Shown here: piece after piece, positions 1 through 8,114 of the stretch
Layout of the letters: every line of letters starts with the position of its first letter
Numbering within the stretch: position 1 is the first letter of the stretch
Source: Vibrio barjaei
GTDB taxonomy: Bacteria > Pseudomonadota > Gammaproteobacteria > Enterobacterales > Vibrionaceae
Assembly (NCBI RefSeq): GCF_001639065.2
Contig: NZ_LQXO02000042.1
Coordinates: 1-64,000, forward strand
Length of the DNA stretch: 64,000 nt
Direction: 5' to 3'
Program-made: the position numbers and the translations under genes
Notes under the pieces: model-generated
Told to the model about the DNA's origin: nothing
The model's database searches: none
Seen by the model: only the letters and a program-made list of their open reading frames with translations

Positions 1-425
1 AAAACCCACCGCCGCCACCTCCACCGCCGCTTGCTGCTCAAACATCGGCCGATGAACCAATGATGAGTCAAGATGATGTCTCGTTCGATTCTGTCACGAT
101 TATGTCGGAGCTTGGGATTACCAAACATATGGTAGATGATTCCCAGCACCATACGAGATCCCCTTCCGTAAATAGTTATATGGATAAGTTGGGAATTCAC
201 GATGCCCAAGAGCATAGTGATACTTCAGAGCAACATGCACTTCCTGACGATATCGATGTGGTTTTAAATGATGCAGAACATATTTCAGAACCGCTGAAAC
301 CACATGTTGATGAACATAATGCGGAACTTCATCAAAATGATGAATCTGATTCTATTCATCATCGAGAGGATATTGAACATCATCATAATGATGACCCAAC
401 ATTGCCGGATGACTTATCTAACTAA
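1..425 (+). CDS. C-terminal end of an unidentified Pro/His/Asp-rich protein (5' end outside window)
   Basis: The reading frame is open from the left edge (codons in phase with base 3) to a TAA at 423-425, so this is the 3' end of a longer gene. It begins with a run of eight prolines, a typical interdomain linker. The tail of about 120 residues is very polar, rich in His, Asp, Glu and Ser, with no membrane segment. Two short similar units can be seen (MSELGITKHMVDD and MDKLGIHDAQEH), both containing LGI. I do not recognise a domain. The gene converges on a type I secretion operon, so it may encode that system's substrate or a surface protein, but the visible end has no RTX nonapeptides and no familiar secretion signal. 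The assignment is therefore open. Confidence 0.7.
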   Translation, partial: NPPPPPPPPLAAQTSADEPMMSQDDVSFDSVTIMSELGITKHMVDDSQHHTRSPSVNSYMDKLGIHDAQEHSDTSEQHALPDDIDVVLNDAEHISEPLKPHVDEHNAELHQNDESDSIHHREDIEHHHNDDPTLPDDLSN

Positions 426-460
426 CTTGAAAGGTCGTTGATTTGTGGAGTTGAAAGAGG

Positions 461-486
461 AGCCCCTAGCAACTAGGGGCTTTTTG
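461..486. terminator. Bidirectional intrinsic terminator
   Basis: A perfect 9-bp stem (AGCCCCTAG with CTAGGGGCT) around a CAA loop is followed by a T run on the plus strand. It lies between the convergent left-edge gene and the hlyD-type gene. Confidence 0.9.
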
Positions 487-490
487 TCAG

Positions 491-1786
491 CTATCGTTCA
501 CCAAAGGCGCGACTGATATTTGTAAATATCGGCTTCCAAAGATATTGGAACACCGTTTTTTCGCCAGTGGTTATGTCAACTTCTCCGGTCATACCCGGTA
601 ACAGCGCGAATTTCTCTGGATCGTCTCTAAAGTAAGGCTTCTCAACCGCAATGGTGACCTCGTAGAAGATATTGCCTTTCTCATCCTTGCTGGTGGTAGG
701 GGAGATGGACTCTACGACACCCTCAAGAGCGCCGAATCGACTGTAGTCGTAGGCGTCAATTTTGACTCTTGCGCTTTGCCCCTCGCTTACAAACCCTATG
801 TCTCTTGGCGATAGTTGAGCTTTAAAGTCGGCGATGCCTCCTATTGGAACAATTTCGACCACGGTTCCACCAGGCTGAATCACGGTACCTACTCTTGTAC
901 TCGGTATACTTTGAACTAAACCTTGCAGTGGTGATGTCAAAATTGTATTAGTCAGTTTCGCCTCTCCGGAGCGAACACGGGCTTCTAGTGCAGAGAGCTC
1001 AGATGCGGCTTTGGAGCGCTGATCTGCTACCTCTACTTTGGCTTCTGCGAGCAACTGGGAGATCTTCTCATCGTTAGAATCCGCCTGTTTGATTAGCAGT
1101 GCTTTTTTGCCTCTCGCTTCTTCGATTTGCTGTTCTATGGAAGCCACTTTTTGCTGCATTTCAAGAACACGAAGTCGGGAAATATTACCGCTTTTTTGTC
1201 CTTTTTGGAGTATGACAAGCTCTTGTTTTGAAGCGCTCAATTGTCGTTCGTAGGCTGGAATTGCCCTTTCTGTACTGCGTAATTGTTCAGCGATTTGCTC
1301 AGCCTCTTTTTCTAGCACTATCCGTTTTTGATAGTAAAGAGCAACTTGAGCGCTGCGCTGAGCTCTTTGCTCTGCAACGAGTTCTGGATATTGGTTTTGG
1401 TAAGCGTTGAAATCTGGCTCGCGCTCGTCAATAAGTGAAGATAATCTTTCTATAGTTAAATTGAGAGAAGCTTGTTGAGCTTTCAACTCTTCCAAGGCTG
1501 TGGTTTGGAATGTCGCATCAAACTCAACCAATACTTGACCAGCTTCGACCATATCTCCTTCTGCGACAGAAATGGTTTTCAACTTGCCCCCAATATCACT
1601 TTGAATGATCTGACGCTCACCTTCAGGGACGACCGTGCCCTTCGCCTTCGCAATCTCATCAACTTGAGTGACCGCCGACCAGGTGCCAAATGCGATAACA
1701 CACAAGGCGATTGAATAAGTGATTACGGACAATAGTTTTTTGGTCTGTTGCGATTCAATTGCTTCAGCATATTGAGATTTATTCAT
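491..1786 (-). CDS. HlyD/LapC-type periplasmic adaptor (membrane fusion protein) of a type I secretion system
   Basis: A 431-residue membrane fusion protein expected to link an inner-membrane ABC exporter to a TolC-like pore. It has a short cytoplasmic tail, one membrane segment (about residues 22-42), a lipoyl-like half motif, a long Gln/Glu/Ala-rich coiled coil (about 90-270), then the second lipoyl half and a beta domain. The C-terminal region, with LLPGMTGEVDI and a closing hydrophobic stretch, is typical of AprE/LapC/PrtE adaptors. I chose the ATG at 1786, not an upstream one, because GGAGG lies just before it and it overlaps the stop of the preceding ABC gene. It is last in a three-gene operon. 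No tolC partner is next to it inside the window. Confidence 0.9.
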   Translation of the reverse strand: MNKSQYAEAIESQQTKKLLSVITYSIALCVIAFGTWSAVTQVDEIAKAKGTVVPEGERQIIQSDIGGKLKTISVAEGDMVEAGQVLVEFDATFQTTALEELKAQQASLNLTIERLSSLIDEREPDFNAYQNQYPELVAEQRAQRSAQVALYYQKRIVLEKEAEQIAEQLRSTERAIPAYERQLSASKQELVILQKGQKSGNISRLRVLEMQQKVASIEQQIEEARGKKALLIKQADSNDEKISQLLAEAKVEVADQRSKAASELSALEARVRSGEAKLTNTILTSPLQGLVQSIPSTRVGTVIQPGGTVVEIVPIGGIADFKAQLSPRDIGFVSEGQSARVKIDAYDYSRFGALEGVVESISPTTSKDEKGNIFYEVTIAVEKPYFRDDPEKFALLPGMTGEVDITTGEKTVFQYLWKPIFTNISRAFGER

Positions 1787-3845
1787 TGGCAGCGACCTCC
1801 ATTGTGCTGTCACTATCATTCTCTTCATTCAAGGCGCCAAAGTAGGCGACAGCGCCTTGGTTTAAGACGAGAACTTTGTCTGCTAGCTTAATTAACTCGG
1901 GATCTTGTGAACTGTATAAAATCGTAGAGTGACCTCTTTTTGTATTAAGAAAGGTCTTAAACAGTTCAACTGACTTGGGCGACAAGTCATGAAGGGGGTT
2001 ATCGAGCAAATAGAGTGGATAATGAATAGCGAGAGCTTTTGCTGCAATTAACATTCGAGCTTCAAAACGTGACAATAAATCATAGATACTGGCAGGCCAA
2101 AATTCGGTGAGTTTGGTATCAAGTCCCGCTGGCAACGAGTTAAGCCAATCTTTACCACCTGCTTGCTCAATAGCATGGATAATTTCTGCATCTTGGATCT
2201 CTTGTTTATCCGAGAACCATTCACGGATGTTAGTCAGGAGCACTTGAGGATGGGCAGCTTTGTAGAACATCCAATGACGATAGAGCAATGGTGCGTATTG
2301 GCTTAGGTTAATACCGTTGATATTAACGACGCCGTTTTGCACGGGCTGGAAACTTGCGATAGTGTCGATAAGGCTAGTTTTACCGCTGTTAGAGGGCCCG
2401 GTTATGGCAACGATTTCGCCTGGCTCTATGACGGCACTTACCCCACTAAGAGCAGGTTTCGCCTGTTTGGCATAGCGGAGAGTAATTTGGTCGAGTTCTA
2501 TCCTTGGAGGTGAACTTGGCAAAGTATGATGTTGATAACGATATGCTTCTTCCGAGTTTAGAGTTAACGTTCGATTGATTGTCATTTGTGTTTGCTTAAG
2601 CTGCTGAAGCCTAAATGCGCTGTTAGCGAGGGTCTGGGCCGGCCCTGTAACTCGCGAAATCAACATCATGGTTGCGATCAGTCCACCTGCGGACATCACT
2701 TGGTTAAAAATTAAGTCGACGCCCAAGCCAACGACGGCAAGCGTCGAGATCACGCCTATGGCGTAGTAAATCGAGGTGTATTTCGCTTGGTGTACGGTCT
2801 GTTTGAAGCCATTCTGAGCGGCTAAGTGGTTTGCTTTATCGAACCGAGACAACCAACCTTCTAGATGCTGGCCACTGCGCATAAAGCCGAGGTGGGTAGA
2901 TAGCTCGGCGATGAGCATTTGGCGATTGGTTCCTGCAATGGTGGATTGATTCGCTTTTAGAGCTGAATGTTTGATACTACTGCGAGCGACTATGTAGTAC
3001 AAAGCAAGAGCGGTGATTGGAACAATGACTAACCAACCTCCCAATACAGCGATCGCTATGATGAAAAGCAGGACAAATGGGATATCAAATAGAGCATTTC
3101 CTAAAGGGCCAGCGAGAACCCCAGCGACTCTGTCTGCAAAACTCAATTGGTTCACTTGGCTTTGTTGAGGGGTTGCCTTACATACGTTGTAACTTCCGGT
3201 CAGTAGTTTTTTAATGAGCGCATCGGAAATTTCGCGGCTTATCCGATTGGCGACAGTCGTTAGAGTCTGACTTCGTACTACTCTGAGCAACCAGAGCATG
3301 AAAAATAGAATGCCTGCACCTATTGCAATACCCTGTAGTTCGTGGGCGGCATCACCACCAATGACATGATCGTAGATAGACATTGTGATAAAAGGAATCG
3401 CCAGTGCGAATAAGTTTGAAAACAAACTCGCTAATGCAACTTTTGGGACCACCGCTTTATAAGCGTCCAACCTTGTTCCCATCCAGTTAGGATCAGGTTT
3501 ATCAGGAGGTGAATTCTCCAGTAAGATGGCTATGCTGAATTGTTTTAAATCTTGTGATGAAAAAGGTGTGTCATTGGTTACTTCGAACAAGACTTGGCTT
3601 TTGGGTTGAGCGATTACTAGTTGTTGGTCGGAGACCAATACTGCCACTTTGTAAGGTTTTGTCTGAAGTTGTTGCTGTGCATTGACGATTCGATAGGGCA
3701 CATTGAGACGATCGAGCATACTCAAATAGTCTTCTAAATTATTGAGGCCATTTTCTTCTACCCATTGGTGAGCGAATACATCCACGTTGCTGTTTACTTC
3801 AAGTGCTCGGAGTGACAACAATGAGGCTGTTTCAATATTATTCAT
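1779..3845 (-). CDS. Type I secretion ABC protein with degenerate nucleotide-binding domain (HlyB/LapB-like)
   Basis: A 688-residue ABC exporter subunit with an N-terminal domain of about 110 residues resembling the peptidase-C39-like domain of HlyB/LapB but with no catalytic Cys visible. A six-helix ABC membrane domain (about 140-420) and an NBD follow. The Walker A motif is intact (GPSNSGKTS, Lys489). The rest of the ATPase site is not: the Walker B Asp615 is followed by Asn616 instead of the catalytic Glu, the signature reads LLSRFEAR instead of LSGGQ, no Q-loop Gln is seen at the expected place, and the switch His is replaced (SSQDP). The ATG at 3845 follows GGAGAG and overlaps the upstream stop. 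The partner is the next ABC gene. Function: probable half of a heterodimeric exporter; catalytic competence is doubtful. Confidence 0.85.
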   Translation of the reverse strand: MNNIETASLLSLRALEVNSNVDVFAHQWVEENGLNNLEDYLSMLDRLNVPYRIVNAQQQLQTKPYKVAVLVSDQQLVIAQPKSQVLFEVTNDTPFSSQDLKQFSIAILLENSPPDKPDPNWMGTRLDAYKAVVPKVALASLFSNLFALAIPFITMSIYDHVIGGDAAHELQGIAIGAGILFFMLWLLRVVRSQTLTTVANRISREISDALIKKLLTGSYNVCKATPQQSQVNQLSFADRVAGVLAGPLGNALFDIPFVLLFIIAIAVLGGWLVIVPITALALYYIVARSSIKHSALKANQSTIAGTNRQMLIAELSTHLGFMRSGQHLEGWLSRFDKANHLAAQNGFKQTVHQAKYTSIYYAIGVISTLAVVGLGVDLIFNQVMSAGGLIATMMLISRVTGPAQTLANSAFRLQQLKQTQMTINRTLTLNSEEAYRYQHHTLPSSPPRIELDQITLRYAKQAKPALSGVSAVIEPGEIVAITGPSNSGKTSLIDTIASFQPVQNGVVNINGINLSQYAPLLYRHWMFYKAAHPQVLLTNIREWFSDKQEIQDAEIIHAIEQAGGKDWLNSLPAGLDTKLTEFWPASIYDLLSRFEARMLIAAKALAIHYPLYLLDNPLHDLSPKSVELFKTFLNTKRGHSTILYSSQDPELIKLADKVLVLNQGAVAYFGALNEENDSDSTMEVAANE

Positions 3846-5460
3846 TGTTCTCTCCTTTCTCAAAGTTCGCATCTAGCTGCAATAAGATTGTGTTATTACA
3901 GATAGAGGTAAACGTGTGATTGAAACTGACTAGAAATATGGTTCGGCCGTTGTTCGCTTCTTGTTGGATGATTTCTGCTAACTTGGGCCAGGTATCAATG
4001 TCTAAGTCCAGCTCAGGTAAATCAATACAAATAATGGAAGTAGGGCGAGCGAGCTGAAAACAAATGTTGATCAAGCGGATACTGCTGTGACTTAACGGTA
4101 TAGTCGGAAGATCCCCTAGCTTTGTTTCGAAACCATCAGGTAGCTGAGTGAGCACGTCATATAAGCCTAATGACTTGCTGTATGCCAAGGCACGCTCAGA
4201 AAGCTCGGGCTTGAACCCACATAGGTTATCTAAAATAGAACCTTGAAGAATAGATGATCTCGAACCTATATAAGAACTCGAATATTGACGCGACAGAGTA
4301 GAAGCTGCTTCACTATCAAACAAGACTTGACCGGCATGCTCATGACTAGCACCACCTATAGTCGTCAGAAAATGACTGGCGGCTTCCTTGTCTGAACAGG
4401 TAACTTGGCTGATTGAACCTGAAGAAATAGTGGCATCAACAACATAGGTTTTTGAGAAGCGTTCTATTGCTAGGTCATTCATATGTAGTGATGAAAAAGT
4501 TTGTAAAGCAGCCATCTTGCTGTGGTCTTGGGGGGAGAGTTTTAGTAATGCGTTTACACTTTGAATGGCGGTTTGCATATTGGCATATCGAATATTCAAA
4601 CTAGTCAGTGCGCTAAGCGGTGCCACTGCTCGACCAGCTAAGATGGAACAAGCGGCAAGCCCACCGGTTGTTAGTTCGCCAGAAAGAACATGCGAGGCAC
4701 CGGCTATGACTAAAATGACGGAGGTTCCTAGGGAGGCTAGATAGATACACTCTTGAGCGAAGGCGTTCTTTCGTTCGTCTTCCGAGTGAGTAAGTCGATG
4801 TTCCTGATTAATACCCTTATAAGCCGCATACGTCTTATACTCATTTGCTTGACGTTTGATACCAAGGATGTTTCGGTTGAGATTGAGTACAAAACCCGCT
4901 CTTGCATCCTCGGTAATGGCGTGCTCCAAGCTTCGTTGCTTTGCTCTTCTACCTGATAGCCAGACGAAGCTGAATGTAATAGCCCAAACGACAATAGGCA
5001 CCGCCACTAAGCTCCCACCAACGTAGTAAACTAAAAATAGGAACAGCAGTGCAAAAGGTATATCTATCAGGCCTGATAGGAGGCCTCCCGAATAGAGGTC
5101 TTTGATTTTTGCGATAGCTTCTAATCCGTTCTGAACGCCTCCCACTTTTAACTGCTTAATTTCTTTGGTGGGTGACGTTGCTAACGCTCGAACTGTTTCC
5201 GCGTAACGTTGCTGTTCGAGCATGGAAGACTCTGCGGCCAGTACCCTAGAGCGGACGTATCGAAGTAAAGCGTCAAGTAAGACCGCTATTGTGGCGCCTG
5301 CTAGTAGCAACGTTGCCGTGCCGTAGCTTTGGTTTGGAATAATGCGGTCATAAATCTGTAGTACCGTTAAAGGAACGGCAAGAGAAAGAATATTAATAAG
5401 CACTGATGGTAGCAGCACTTTTTTTATGCCTTGAATACCTGAGGAGAATGTTGTGTCCAT
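3838..5460 (-). CDS. Second type I secretion ABC protein, NBD strongly degenerate
   Basis: A 540-residue ABC exporter-like protein without an N-terminal peptidase-like domain. The membrane domain occupies about residues 10-300, with the IYDRIIP and SGLIDIPFALLF elements typical of PrtD/LapB-like exporters. The C-terminal 210 residues follow the NBD layout but lack its key residues. There is no Walker A (VTCSDKEAASH in its place), the signature region reads PLSHSSIR, and the Walker B-like strand IICIDLPELD has Leu where the catalytic Glu should be. It is the first gene of the operon and overlaps the next gene by 8 bp. It probably serves as a structural partner of the downstream ABC subunit. 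The fold is clear; whether it can hydrolyse ATP is very doubtful. Confidence 0.82.
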   Translation of the reverse strand: MDTTFSSGIQGIKKVLLPSVLINILSLAVPLTVLQIYDRIIPNQSYGTATLLLAGATIAVLLDALLRYVRSRVLAAESSMLEQQRYAETVRALATSPTKEIKQLKVGGVQNGLEAIAKIKDLYSGGLLSGLIDIPFALLFLFLVYYVGGSLVAVPIVVWAITFSFVWLSGRRAKQRSLEHAITEDARAGFVLNLNRNILGIKRQANEYKTYAAYKGINQEHRLTHSEDERKNAFAQECIYLASLGTSVILVIAGASHVLSGELTTGGLAACSILAGRAVAPLSALTSLNIRYANMQTAIQSVNALLKLSPQDHSKMAALQTFSSLHMNDLAIERFSKTYVVDATISSGSISQVTCSDKEAASHFLTTIGGASHEHAGQVLFDSEAASTLSRQYSSSYIGSRSSILQGSILDNLCGFKPELSERALAYSKSLGLYDVLTQLPDGFETKLGDLPTIPLSHSSIRLINICFQLARPTSIICIDLPELDLDIDTWPKLAEIIQQEANNGRTIFLVSFNHTFTSICNNTILLQLDANFEKGENNE

Positions 5461-5792
5461 ACCTAGCTCATTTCTTTTCCATATCTTCTAAGACTCGGAC
5501 AAAAGCAGCGATATTTCAAATAGTAAGGAAGGAAAAATTCACAATACATAGAGGTTTAGTGTTCTGCAGTTATTACTGGGATTAGCGTGCTTGAAAGCGA
5601 TATCTAGTTTAAAACAGTGTTTGCGTAGGGAGGTTAAGTTATACAGGTGCGAAATTGTCTATAAAGAAACTTCTAATAATATAAGTGTTAATTATTTGTA
5701 ACTGAGATGTCATAATTTGAATGCATCATAGCGGCCACAATAGTAATAACGGCCAATTTAATGGCCTTTTCTTTAGTATAAAGGAAGTCAAA
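5461..5792. other. Divergent intergenic region between the secretion operon and phoX
   Basis: AT-rich region carrying promoters for the minus-strand secretion operon and plus-strand phoX. The only clear element is a Pho-box-like direct repeat at 5696-5713, listed separately. No small gene was found. Confidence 0.5.
5696..5713 (+). promoter_or_regulatory. Candidate PhoB binding site (Pho box)
   Basis: Two 7-base units, TTGTAAC and ATGTCAT, are spaced 11 bp apart with a 4-bp AT-leaning spacer. This matches the CTGTCAT-N4-CTGTCAT layout of Pho boxes (5 and 6 of 7 bases). The site sits 80 bp upstream of the phoX start, which fits phosphate-starvation control. Confidence 0.5.
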
Positions 5793-7691
5793 GTGAAGCA
5801 TTTTAATCGAACTCAAGATCAAAGATCACTCGGCCAAGAACCAGAATTCAATCGATTTGTTGAAGCCGCTATGTCGCGTCGTCGTTTTCTAAAAGCAACC
5901 GGTGCAGCTGGAACGGCTGGCTTTTTTGCTGCAAACCCTATTGGTCAAGCTGTTGCTAAGACGATGCCAAGCAAATCGCAGTTAATTGGCTTTGATGCTA
6001 TACCTATTTCAACATCCGATACGGTTGAAGTACCAGAAGGTTATCAAGCAGATGTATTGATCTCTTGGGGTGATGCTATCAAAAAAGGTGCACCAGCGTT
6101 TAGTCAGTCGAACAATGCACAGGCACAAGAACTCCAATTTGGTGACAACAATGACGGCATGACGTTTTTCTTAATTTCCAGCGATAGAGCTGTTCTTGTT
6201 GTGAATAACGAGTACACCAATAACGAGTACCTTTATGAACATCAAGGTAACAATATTTCTGAAGATGATGCTCGAAAAGCACAAGCAGCGCATGGGGTGT
6301 CGGTTGTTGAGTTAGAAAAGAGCAATGGCAAGTGGCAAGTGAATGTAGATGGTCGTCTGAATCGCCGAATCACTGCGTACACAGAAATGGAAATGACGGG
6401 TATTGCTGCCGGACATGAACTGCTTCAAACCAATGCTGATAAGTCAGGTAAGAAGATACTTGGTACGTTTAACAACTGTGCTAATGGACAGACGCCGTGG
6501 GGAACCTACCTGACGTGTGAAGAGAACTTTAATGGTTACTTCGCCAATACTTCAGGTAGTGAATTAGGTGACAGCTATAAGCGTTATGGTCTGGGTAATA
6601 AAGACAGAGGGTATGATTGGTATAAATATGATACTCGCTTTGACATGGCTAAAGACCCCAATGAACCGCATCGCCATGGCTGGGTTGTAGAAGTTGATCC
6701 GATGAATCCTAATGCAACTCCCAAAAAGCGCAGCGCACTCGGCCGCTTCAAGCACGAAAATGCGGCGTTGACTATCAATGACGATGGCTATGTAGTGGTT
6801 TATTTAGGTGATGATGAACGTGGTGAGCACTTGTATAAGTTCATATCCAAGAACAAATACGTAGCGGGTGCAGATTCTAATCGTGATCTCCTTGAGGAAG
6901 GAACGTTATACGTCGCTAAATTCACTGGGACAGAAGGTGAATTGAGCGGAACCGGTGAGTGGTTGGAACTAACATGGGGCAAGAATGGCCTAACACCTGA
7001 AAACGGCTTCCCTGATGCGGCTTCAGTGATGATTTTCGCTCGCGAGGCTGCTACACAAGTTGGTGCGACGACAATGGACCGCCCAGAATGGGTAGCTGTA
7101 CATCCGGACAATCAGTCAGTGTTCTGTACTCTGACCAACAATAAACATCGTGGGGTTAAAGAATCGCAGCCACTGAATGCGGTTAACCCAAGAGAAAAGA
7201 ATCCATATGGCCACATCGTTCGTTGGAAGCCGACGAAAGGTGATCACTCAGCAGGAACGTTTAACTGGGATATTTATGTACTTGCGGGCAATCCTGAAGT
7301 ACACGAAGCTGGTTTAATGGCTGGCAGTGACAACATCAATAAAGACAACATGTTCAATAGCCCTGATGGAATTGGCTTTGACCTTGCTGGAAGGTTATGG
7401 ATTCAAACCGATGGTAAATACTCAAACAAGGGTGATTTTGCGGGTATGGGCAACAACCAAATGCTTTGTAGTGACCCACAAACGGGTGAAATCCGCCGTT
7501 TCCTGACTGGCCCAATTGCTTGTGAGATTACTGGGTTAACCTTCTCTCCAGACCATAAGGCAATGTTTGTTGGAGTGCAGCATCCTGGCGAAGACCTTGC
7601 GCCATCACATTTCCCTGAAGGTGGTAAGTCGATACCACGTTCATCTGTAATGATGATTACGCGTACAGATGGCGGTATCATCGGGGCCTAA
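5793..7691 (+). CDS. phoX: PhoX-family alkaline phosphatase (DUF839), Tat-exported
   Basis: A 632-residue phosphatase expected to release phosphate from phosphomonoesters in the periplasm or outside the cell, using Ca and Fe as known for PhoX. A twin-arginine signal is visible near residue 30 (SRRRFLKATG followed by an Ala/Gly-rich hydrophobic stretch). The core motif NNCANG..PWGTYLTCEEN, which carries the Fe-ligand Cys and active-site Glu of PhoX, is present, as are the DDERGEHLYKF and SPDGIGFD elements of the beta-propeller. I prefer the GTG at 5793, preceded by AAGGA, over an upstream ATG at 5721 that would add an unlikely leader. A Pho-box-like repeat lies upstream. The family's usual length is about 600-680 residues, so this looks complete. 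Confidence 0.92.
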   Translation: MKHFNRTQDQRSLGQEPEFNRFVEAAMSRRRFLKATGAAGTAGFFAANPIGQAVAKTMPSKSQLIGFDAIPISTSDTVEVPEGYQADVLISWGDAIKKGAPAFSQSNNAQAQELQFGDNNDGMTFFLISSDRAVLVVNNEYTNNEYLYEHQGNNISEDDARKAQAAHGVSVVELEKSNGKWQVNVDGRLNRRITAYTEMEMTGIAAGHELLQTNADKSGKKILGTFNNCANGQTPWGTYLTCEENFNGYFANTSGSELGDSYKRYGLGNKDRGYDWYKYDTRFDMAKDPNEPHRHGWVVEVDPMNPNATPKKRSALGRFKHENAALTINDDGYVVVYLGDDERGEHLYKFISKNKYVAGADSNRDLLEEGTLYVAKFTGTEGELSGTGEWLELTWGKNGLTPENGFPDAASVMIFAREAATQVGATTMDRPEWVAVHPDNQSVFCTLTNNKHRGVKESQPLNAVNPREKNPYGHIVRWKPTKGDHSAGTFNWDIYVLAGNPEVHEAGLMAGSDNINKDNMFNSPDGIGFDLAGRLWIQTDGKYSNKGDFAGMGNNQMLCSDPQTGEIRRFLTGPIACEITGLTFSPDHKAMFVGVQHPGEDLAPSHFPEGGKSIPRSSVMMITRTDGGIIGA

Positions 7692-7700
7692 TGACGACCT

Positions 7701-7731
7701 AAAAAAGAGACTCTGTGTGAGTCTCTTTTTC
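7701..7731. terminator. Bidirectional terminator between phoX and DUF805 gene
   Basis: An AAAAAGAGACTC / GAGTCTCTTTTT stem with a short TGTGT-type loop, flanked by A and T runs so it can work for both convergent genes. Confidence 0.88.
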
Positions 7732-7737
7732 TGTTCA

Positions 7738-8100
7738 TTAGAGAGAAGAGGGAGCTGCTCCGTACTCATTGTCATAGCCACTCTTGAAAACGAAAAAGAT
7801 GACTAAAATGAGAGCACCTAGCAAAGGAATCAAATAAAGGAACAACCACCAACCACTTCGACCTGTATCATGCAGTCGTCGGCACCCCACGGCCAAAGTC
7901 GGTACTAGTACGGCTAAAGAATAAAACGTACCAAATAACCCGAATTGCTCACTACCAGCACCAATAATTCTATCGATGATGTTGAACAGTAAGGCAATGA
8001 CAAAGCTGACTAACACGTAACTCCAGTACTGCCTCCGCGTCGCTCGTCCGTTGAAGTTCGCATAGTTGTTCTTTAAGACATCAATGTAGTTATTCAGCAT
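7738..8100 (-). CDS. DUF805 family inner-membrane protein
   Basis: A 120-residue membrane protein of the DUF805 (YhaH/YhaI-like) family. It opens with YIDVLKNNYANFNGRATRRQYW, the conserved aromatic and RR signature of the family, and has about four hydrophobic segments. The cytoplasmic motif GCRRLHDTGRSGWW is also diagnostic. The ATG at 8100 is favoured because GGAG lies six bases before it; a GTG two codons upstream is too close to that site. It is 14 bp downstream of the hybrid kinase gene on the same strand and may be cotranscribed. No molecular function is established for the family. Confidence 0.9.
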   Translation of the reverse strand: MLNNYIDVLKNNYANFNGRATRRQYWSYVLVSFVIALLFNIIDRIIGAGSEQFGLFGTFYSLAVLVPTLAVGCRRLHDTGRSGWWLFLYLIPLLGALILVIFFVFKSGYDNEYGAAPSSL

Positions 8101-8114
8101 AAACACTCCGTGGT

